The notes under the pieces are model-generated. The model was not told the origin of the DNA. It saw only the letters and a list, made by a program, of their open reading frames with translations, and ran no database searches. This document shows positions 1 to 4,355 of a DNA stretch of 7,988 nt, in pieces. The stretch comes from Phycisphaerales bacterium. Lineage in GTDB: Bacteria > Planctomycetota > Phycisphaerae > SM23-33. The translations under genes were made by a program, and so were the position numbers. Location of the stretch: the NCBI GenBank assembly GCA_003171235.1, contig PMYM01000062.1, positions 2,247-10,234 of the forward strand, in the 5' to 3' direction. Every line of letters starts with the position of its first letter. The first letter of the stretch is position 1.

Positions 1-50
1 AGCGGCGTCAGCACGCGGGCCAGAAGTGTTTTGCAGTTTCTCTTGTCCAT
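1..50 (-). CDS. N-terminus of an unidentified protein, cut by the left edge
   Basis: Only the first 16 complete codons are visible (M-D-K-R-N-C-K-T-L-L-A-R-V-L-T-P), so the product cannot be named. The reading is supported by context: a strong purine-rich ribosome binding site (GGAAGGAG, bases 65 to 58) ends 7 bases before the ATG at 50, and a good sigma-70-like promoter lies upstream. Another in-frame ATG at 56 is only 1 base from the Shine-Dalgarno and is the less likely start. The short basic head followed by Leu/Val-rich residues could begin a signal peptide or a membrane segment, but too little is present to tell. It diverges from the Fur-family gene and its promoter overlaps a Fur-box-like palindrome, so it is a good candidate regulon member, for example a gene for metal uptake, storage or oxidative stress. 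That role is inference only. Confidence 0.6.
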   Translation of the reverse strand, partial: MDKRNCKTLLARVLTP

Positions 51-57
51 GCTCATG

Positions 58-65
58 CTCCTTCC
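58..65 (-). promoter_or_regulatory. Ribosome binding site of the left-edge minus-strand gene
   Basis: On the minus strand the sequence reads GGAAGGAG. Its spacing of 7 bases to the ATG at 50, against 1 base to the ATG at 56, favours the inner start. Confidence 0.6.
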
Positions 66-149
66 ATCAACTTGGGGATCGTCAACAATCCGCTTCGGCG
101 CCAAACCGGTGATTCTATCCGCCACCATTTCGTGTTATGATGGCACTGA

Positions 150-178
150 ACTATATGATATCAATAATGCATTATCAA
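150..178 (-). promoter_or_regulatory. Sigma-70-like promoter for the left-edge gene
   Basis: Read on the minus strand, a TTGATA -35 element (178 to 173) is followed after exactly 17 bases by a TATAGT -10 element (155 to 150); each matches 5 of 6 consensus positions. The expected start of transcription is near base 142, giving a leader of roughly 90 bases before the ATG at 50. The spacer is filled by the palindromic operator candidate, the classic arrangement for repression by occlusion. No equally good promoter was found for fur on the plus strand: TATGAT occurs at 136-141 and 154-159, but neither has a convincing -35. Confidence 0.55.
156..177. promoter_or_regulatory. Fur-box-like palindromic operator between divergent genes
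   Basis: Two palindromes touch here: TGATATCA at 156-163 and the perfect 12-base dyad ATAATGCATTAT at 164-175, followed by CA. Taken together, bases 157-176 match the Escherichia coli Fur consensus (GATAATGATAATCATTATC) at 16 of 19 positions if one extra G is allowed at the centre: GATA, then ATAAT, then CATTATC. The right half, ATTATCA, is exactly a Fur/PerR-type half site. The site overlaps the divergent promoter and lies 21 bases before the fur ATG, so autoregulation of fur and co-control of the divergent gene are likely. The even two-base centre differs from the 7-1-7 form usual for Fur and PerR boxes. Binding by the product of the adjacent gene is inference. Confidence 0.55.
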
Positions 179-198
179 CAAGGAAAGGCGGATAAATA

Positions 199-699
199 AT
201 GCCCCTGCGCCGGCGGACAAGTCAGCGGCAGGCCATCGCCGGGGCCCTCGACCGGGCTGAGGGCCCGCTAGCGCCCCAGGAGATGCTCCAGTCGGCCCGG
301 CAGGCGGCCCCCCGGCTGGGCATCGCCACCGTGTATCGCACCATCCGCAACATGCTGGGCGAGGGCACGCTGGCCGTCGTGCGCATCCCCGGCGAGGTTC
401 CCCGCTACGAGCTGCGCCGCCAGGACCACCGCCACTACTTTCGCTGCCGCCGCTGCCGGGGGGTCTTCGCCCTGCAAGGCTGCCCGGGCAACTTCAACGC
501 CATCGTGCCCAGGGGCTTTTCCCTGGAGGACCACGAACTGGTGTTGTACGGCGCCTGCCGCCGCTGCCGGACGGGCAGGCAAAAACCCGCTCGCCGCAAA
601 ACCGCCAACGCCTCCGCATCTTTGGCCCCCCGCGTGCGTTTAACAGGTACAGGCCGCCGGGCAGTTCCGCCCGTCGCCCGCAAGGACCAGCGCTTATGA
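199..699 (+). CDS. Fur-family metal-responsive transcriptional regulator
   Basis: The 166-residue product has the Fur fold in order: an N-terminal winged helix (about 6-72) with the signature recognition helix R39-LGIATVYRTIRNML, then a dimerisation domain (about 73-124). Two CRRC pairs, C83/C86 and C120/C123, form the expected four-cysteine structural zinc site; H77, H79 and H112 are the family's conserved histidines. By remembered alignment, the N-terminal metal-ligand histidine of Fur and PerR (in HVSAEDLY or HPTADDIY) is replaced by P23 in PLAPQEML, so the sensor site may be altered; an extra C95 follows VFALQG. The subfamily (Fur, PerR, Zur or other) cannot be decided. Residues 124-166 are an unusually long basic tail that may be disordered. 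The start is supported by AGGAAAGG at 181-188. The stop overlaps the next ATG (ATGA, 696-699), implying translational coupling. The Fur-box-like site just upstream suggests autoregulation. Confidence 0.9.
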   Translation: MPLRRRTSQRQAIAGALDRAEGPLAPQEMLQSARQAAPRLGIATVYRTIRNMLGEGTLAVVRIPGEVPRYELRRQDHRHYFRCRRCRGVFALQGCPGNFNAIVPRGFSLEDHELVLYGACRRCRTGRQKPARRKTANASASLAPRVRLTGTGRRAVPPVARKDQRL

Positions 700-1559
700 A
701 ACCTCTCGCTTGCCTGCTGTGGATCGCCCTGCCGGCCGCCCTGCTGGGCGGCTGCCGGCACCAGACCATCACCCCCCTCCCCAACGAGATGCCCGCCGCC
801 GGCATGCTGGTGGACACGCAGGCGATACCCTTGACCTGGCAACTGGAGCTGCGCAACTACGAGATGCTGCAGAGCCCCTACAGCAACGACTTCTATCCTT
901 TCAACGTCGGTTCGGCCAAGCGGGTCGACCGCCTGGTGAGCAAGCTCTACCGCCTGGACAAATTCGTGGACTTCGTCGAGATCGTGCGGGCCGAACCCCA
1001 CAACGTCTCCAACGTCAGCCCCGACGGCCAGCACATGCTGTATGAGCGGCCCGACGTTCATGCCAGGGAGGGCGATTTCCCCCGGGCCTACCCCCACGAC
1101 CGCCGCACCTATCGCGTCACCATCTACGACCTGCGCACCGACCTGAAGTATCACATGGATTGCTACACCGAGGTGTACGGCGCCTCCACCGCCAGCTACT
1201 GGCGGGCCGACAGCCAACTGGCCGCCTTCACCACCACCTGCACCAAGAACAAGCCCTTCGTCCGGCAACTGGTCGTGGTGGACGCCTGCGGCCTGACCCA
1301 GTTCGACGGCAGCAAGATACCCGACCTGGTGGGGCTGGAGGCGATCGGCTGGGCCCCGCGCGGCAACCGCCTGGCGGCCCTGCGCCCCCTCCAGCCAGTC
1401 ACCGGCGGCGCCACCGGCGGCACGCTGGTGATGGTGGACCTGGACAAGCAGACCGTCACCGACATCGCCCCCGTGCCCGTGGCCAAGTCCAGCCTGCGCG
1501 TCTACCATTACGAGCAACTGATCCGCTGGGACGGCCAGAACAACCTCAGCCTGCGGTGA
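696..1559 (+). CDS. Lipoprotein with TolB/WD40-like (PD40) sequence blocks
   Basis: The 287-residue protein starts with a classic lipoprotein signal: basic K2, hydrophobic stretch 4-17, and lipobox LGGC with the lipidated cysteine at C20, so it should be membrane-anchored outside the cytoplasm. The mature part has at least three blocks resembling the PD40/TolB beta-propeller strand pattern (W-S-P-D-G-x-x-L-A-F): VSPDGQHMLY at 107-116, YWRADSQLAAF at 168-178 and IGWAPRGNRLAAL at 217-229, each followed by beta-rich segments such as VTIYDLRT and LVMVDLDKQT. It may be a small or incomplete propeller that acts as a binding scaffold. No catalytic motif is seen. AAGGA (682-686) serves as RBS inside the end of fur, and the ATG overlaps the fur stop by 4 bases. 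Why a metal regulator is coupled to this lipoprotein is unclear. The exact function is not recognised. Confidence 0.82.
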   Translation: MKPLACLLWIALPAALLGGCRHQTITPLPNEMPAAGMLVDTQAIPLTWQLELRNYEMLQSPYSNDFYPFNVGSAKRVDRLVSKLYRLDKFVDFVEIVRAEPHNVSNVSPDGQHMLYERPDVHAREGDFPRAYPHDRRTYRVTIYDLRTDLKYHMDCYTEVYGASTASYWRADSQLAAFTTTCTKNKPFVRQLVVVDACGLTQFDGSKIPDLVGLEAIGWAPRGNRLAALRPLQPVTGGATGGTLVMVDLDKQTVTDIAPVPVAKSSLRVYHYEQLIRWDGQNNLSLR

Positions 1560-1587
1560 GGAAATCCCACAGAAGGAACAAGGTTGA

Positions 1588-2457
1588 ATGCTCCTCTCAG
1601 CCTCCACCCTGACCTGCCCCGATTGGCCCCTGTCCACCGTTCTGGAAAAGCTCAAGGCCTACGGCTACGACGCGGTGGACTTCCGCGGGCTGGGACCGCA
1701 GGTTGATCTCTGGAGCCTGCCTGAATTCACCACCGGCCTGGCAGACACCGCCGGGCGGATCGCCCGCAGCGGCCTGGCCGTCTCGGGCCTTTCCTCCAGC
1801 GCTCTTTTGTTCGCCCCGCCGCAAGACCGCCCAAAGCACCTGGAGGAACTCAAGCGATACGCCCAGATCGCCAGGGCATTGGGCGCCCCCATGGTGCGGG
1901 TGTTCGGCGGCAAGACCGGCCAGACGCCCCTGGCCCAGGCGGTTGACGTTGTCGTCCAGGCCTACCGCCAGTTCGCCGCACTCGCCGGAGAAGACATCAT
2001 CGTGGCCATGGAAACCCACGACGAGTGGGTGGACACCCGCTACATGCGCGAGGTCTTCGAGCAACTGGCCGACCTCCCTAACGTCGGCGTGATTTGGGAC
2101 CTGCACCACCCCTTCCGCCAGGGCGGCGAGAGCCCCAAGGTCACTTACGACAACATCGGCCGATGGGTGGTGGGCGTGCACGTGAAAGACTCCCTGCCGC
2201 TGCCCGATGGAAAGTACCAGCACGCCCTCGGCGGCCAGGGCGACGTGCCCCTGGCCCAGATGATTCGCATGCTGGCCCAGGGCGGTTACAACGGCTACCT
2301 CACGCTGGAATGGGAAAAGCGGTGGATCCCCACGCTGGCTGAGCCCGACGTCGTCCTGCCGCAATACGCCCAGTTCATGCGGGAGCTTACAACCACTAAG
2401 AGCACGAAGAACACAAAGGACCAAGAAAGGCCTTTTAAGAAACCAAGTTCTTTGTGA
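1588..2457 (+). CDS. Sugar phosphate isomerase/epimerase family protein (xylose isomerase-like TIM barrel)
   Basis: The 289-residue product matches the AP-endonuclease-2/xylose-isomerase-like TIM barrel family, whose members isomerise or epimerise sugars and inositol derivatives using a divalent metal. Family landmarks are in order: DAVDFRG (28-34) on an early strand, VRVFGG (103-108), VAMETHDEW with E142, VIWDLHHPF with D171 and H173/H174, VGVHVKD with H198, and LTLEWEKRW with E241. E142, D171, H198 and E241 are the probable metal ligands. No signal peptide is seen, so it is probably cytoplasmic. The barrel ends near E266-L267. Residues 268-289 (TTTKSTKNTKDQ...) are encoded by the inverted repeat at 2391-2477, which also provides the stop, so this tail is probably acquired and not part of the fold. 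The RBS is AAGGAA at 1573-1578. Its partner just downstream is a glycosidase-like protein, suggesting carbohydrate catabolism; the substrate is unknown. Confidence 0.88.
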   Translation: MLLSASTLTCPDWPLSTVLEKLKAYGYDAVDFRGLGPQVDLWSLPEFTTGLADTAGRIARSGLAVSGLSSSALLFAPPQDRPKHLEELKRYAQIARALGAPMVRVFGGKTGQTPLAQAVDVVVQAYRQFAALAGEDIIVAMETHDEWVDTRYMREVFEQLADLPNVGVIWDLHHPFRQGGESPKVTYDNIGRWVVGVHVKDSLPLPDGKYQHALGGQGDVPLAQMIRMLAQGGYNGYLTLEWEKRWIPTLAEPDVVLPQYAQFMRELTTTKSTKNTKDQERPFKKPSSL

Positions 2458-2477
2458 TCTTTGTGTGCTTTGTGGTT
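2391..2477. repeat. Inverted repeat built of 9-base CACNAAGNN units
   Basis: The left arm contains three consecutive 9-base units, CACTAAGAG (2394-2402), CACGAAGAA (2403-2411) and CACAAAGGA (2412-2420). The right arm contains their inverse, TTCTTTGTG (2448-2456), ATCTTTGTG (2457-2465) and TGCTTTGTG (2466-2474), then GTT. The arms can pair over roughly 30 bases with a few mismatches and flank a spacer holding the palindrome AAAGGCCTTT (2426-2435). The AT-rich composition contrasts with the GC-rich genes around it. It encodes the isomerase tail and its stop, then ends before the RBS of the next gene. Similar TK-x-TK and HKEHK-type peptides are, from memory, common in annotations of planctomycetes and other environmental bacteria, which suggests a dispersed element. 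A transcript-level hairpin that modulates expression between the two genes is possible. Confidence 0.75.
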
Positions 2478-2497
2478 CATGCCGTGTTTCTTCGTAC

Positions 2498-2503
2498 AGG
2501 AGA
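2498..2503 (+). promoter_or_regulatory. Ribosome binding site of the DUF4832-like gene
   Basis: AGGAGA lies 6 bases before the ATG at 2510. This decides the start against a GTG at 2465 that would add 15 residues read from the inverted repeat. Confidence 0.75.
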
Positions 2504-2509
2504 ACCCTC

Positions 2510-4306
2510 ATGTCCCAGCCGGTCATGAAGATCAGCCCGCAGCAGGTGGCCCAGCGCATCGTGGAGATGGTTACCGCCATGCCCGAGGCCGCCGAAGGCC
2601 TGGAGCTGCCTGAATCCCACCGCCAACCTGAATACTGGCTGGAGCTGCTCTCGGCCACGCCCCAGGCCCGGCGTCTGATGGAACTCATGCGGGAGATGCC
2701 GCTGTTTACCAACCTGGCCCCGGCCGACAGCTCTCCGGAGGCCTGGCGGGCGGTCATGCGCAAGAACTTCACCGGCCCGGACGCCTACCTGCCGCGCCAG
2801 GCGACCAGGATCATCAAGCGGATCCTGCGATCCGCCCAGCCCCTCCCGGCGCAGCGGCCGATGATCCGCTGGCGCGACGGCTACCAAGCCGGCGAGGTCA
2901 TCCAGCGCGTCCGGCCGACCGAGACCGACGCCTACCTGCACAACCCGCATCGCGGCACCACCACCTTCCAGCGTTTCCAGGGCGACCAAACCTACGTCGC
3001 CTGGTTCACCAGCGACACCCACGGGCCGGTCGACTTCGGCCAGAGCGGCCCGGCCGGCGAAAACGTCAAGTACGCCCCGCGAACCACGCTTGTGTACGTC
3101 CGCTGGCCCTGGCGTTGGATGGAACCCAAGAAGGGCAAGTTCAACTGGAAGCTGGTCGACCAGTCGCTCAAGATCGCCCGCAGCCGCGGGCAGACGGTGC
3201 AACTGCGTTTCCAGCCGTTCTCGCGGGCGATGGACTACAGCTTCGAGCCCTGCACCGCCAGGCGCCACCCGCCAGAGAAGTCGGTGGACCTGCCCGACTG
3301 GTACTGGGACACCGGGGCAAAGTGGATCGCCCGTGGCCCCTACGCCGCCAACGAGCCCGACTGCAACGACCCGCTGTACGTCAAGCACTTCGGCCAGTTC
3401 ATCCGTAGCTTCGCCCGCCGCTACGACGGCCACCCGGACCTGGAGAGCATCGACATGGCCTACGCGGGCATGTGGGGCGAATCGGGCGGCAACGCCACGC
3501 CCCAAACGGCCGCCCGGCTGGTGGACATCTACCTGCGCAGCTTCAAGAAGACCATGCTGCTTTCGATGCTCGGGACCCACGGCTGCAAGCATGCCGCCAC
3601 CATCAGCCGGCGCACCGGGCGGGCCATCGGCTGGCGGGCAGACTGCATCGGCGACCTGCGCAGGCACTACGAGGGCGAGGTGCCGACCAATTCCGAATTC
3701 AACCACACCTTCGACGCCTACCCCATGCAGATTCAGAAGGACGGCGTCAAGGAGGCCTGGCGCACCGCCCCGGTCACCATGGAGACCTGCGGCAACGTGG
3801 CCACCTGGTTCATGGACGAGTACGACCTGAACGTGATCATCCGCGAGGGCTACCGCTACCACATGTCGGTGTTCATGCCCAAGAACGTCTTCTACCCGCA
3901 GGCCTGGCAGGAAAAACTGGCCGAGTTCGACAGGAAGATCGGCTACCGCTTCGTTCTGCGCCAGATGATCCTGCCGCTGGAGGCCAAGGCCGGCCGGCGG
4001 ATCAACCTGCAGTTCTTTTTCGACAACGTGGGCTGCGCCCCGATCTACCGGCCCTACGCCCTGGCCGTGCGCTTCCGCCAGGAGGGCCGCTCGCCCGTGG
4101 TGCGACTCAAGGCCGACATCCGCAAGTGGCTGCCCGGCCACACCTGGTTCGAGGAGAACATCACCCTGCCCGCCGGCCTGAAAAAAGGCCAGGCCTCGGT
4201 GGACCTGGCCATCGTGGACGCCAAGAACAAGCCCCGCGTCTGGCTGGCCATCCAGGGCCGCACCGACGACCACTGGCACCCCCTGACCAGCTTGGATATC
4301 GTCTAG
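2510..4306 (+). CDS. Glycosidase-like TIM-barrel protein with DUF4832-like C-terminal domain
   Basis: The 598-residue protein has no signal peptide and appears cytoplasmic. Residues 1-110 are a helical N-terminal region of unknown role. From about 130 a GH-A-clan-like beta/alpha barrel follows: VYVRWPWRWMEPKKGKFNW (195-213) resembles the family strand where a polar R/W-x-x-x-E-P precedes G-x-F-x-W, then QLRFQPFS (231-238) and the segment SIDMAYAGMWGESGG (313-327). E324 in MWGES is the probable general acid, and E425 in VTMETCGNV a candidate nucleophile; this assignment comes from motif position only. From about 478, YRFVLRQMILP... LQFFFDNVGCAPIYRPYALAVR (499-521) matches my recollection of the DUF4832 beta-sandwich found in uncharacterised bacterial glycosidase-like proteins. 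It lies 52 bases after the isomerase gene and is probably co-transcribed, which fits intracellular processing of a sugar or oligosaccharide. The substrate cannot be deduced, and hydrolase activity is inference. Confidence 0.8.
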   Translation: MSQPVMKISPQQVAQRIVEMVTAMPEAAEGLELPESHRQPEYWLELLSATPQARRLMELMREMPLFTNLAPADSSPEAWRAVMRKNFTGPDAYLPRQATRIIKRILRSAQPLPAQRPMIRWRDGYQAGEVIQRVRPTETDAYLHNPHRGTTTFQRFQGDQTYVAWFTSDTHGPVDFGQSGPAGENVKYAPRTTLVYVRWPWRWMEPKKGKFNWKLVDQSLKIARSRGQTVQLRFQPFSRAMDYSFEPCTARRHPPEKSVDLPDWYWDTGAKWIARGPYAANEPDCNDPLYVKHFGQFIRSFARRYDGHPDLESIDMAYAGMWGESGGNATPQTAARLVDIYLRSFKKTMLLSMLGTHGCKHAATISRRTGRAIGWRADCIGDLRRHYEGEVPTNSEFNHTFDAYPMQIQKDGVKEAWRTAPVTMETCGNVATWFMDEYDLNVIIREGYRYHMSVFMPKNVFYPQAWQEKLAEFDRKIGYRFVLRQMILPLEAKAGRRINLQFFFDNVGCAPIYRPYALAVRFRQEGRSPVVRLKADIRKWLPGHTWFEENITLPAGLKKGQASVDLAIVDAKNKPRVWLAIQGRTDDHWHPLTSLDIV

Positions 4307-4317
4307 CACCCTGGTAG

Positions 4318-4336
4318 CACAGGCGTCCCGCCTGTG
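4318..4336. repeat. Perfect hairpin CACAGGCG-TCC-CGCCTGTG between convergent genes
   Basis: An 8-base stem with a 3-base loop starts 12 bases after the glycosidase stop and ends 20 bases before the stop of the converging surface-protein gene. No T-run follows on either strand, so it is not a standard intrinsic terminator, but it could still act as a two-sided transcript end or RNA stabiliser. The core AGGCGTCCCGCCT recurs, as I recall, as a dispersed repeat in planctomycete and related genomes. The two genes are only 49 bases apart, so this hairpin fills most of the intergenic space. Confidence 0.65.
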
Positions 4337-4355
4337 GTCTCACTGTTTGCGGGCC

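Noticed and set aside
435..1655. Minus-strand open frame of 406 codons across fur, the lipoprotein gene and the isomerase start
   Set aside because: It crosses three genes with clear family evidence and has low-complexity composition without an RBS or known motif.
2391..2477. The inverted repeat as an insertion sequence or CRISPR-like array
   Set aside because: There is no transposase, no visible target duplication, and no regularly spaced unique spacers. The units are contiguous 9-mers in two opposed arms.
1597..2772. Minus-strand open frame of 391 codons across the isomerase and the inverted repeat
   Set aside because: It is a shadow of the isomerase gene. Its HKEHK-like peptide is only the other strand of the 9-base repeat.
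2477..4309. Minus-strand open frame of 610 codons antisense to the glycosidase-like gene
   Set aside because: It mirrors the sense gene almost end to end, is Gly/Val/His/Leu-rich without motifs, and is the usual result of GC-rich third positions. The sense frame has an RBS and recognisable domains.
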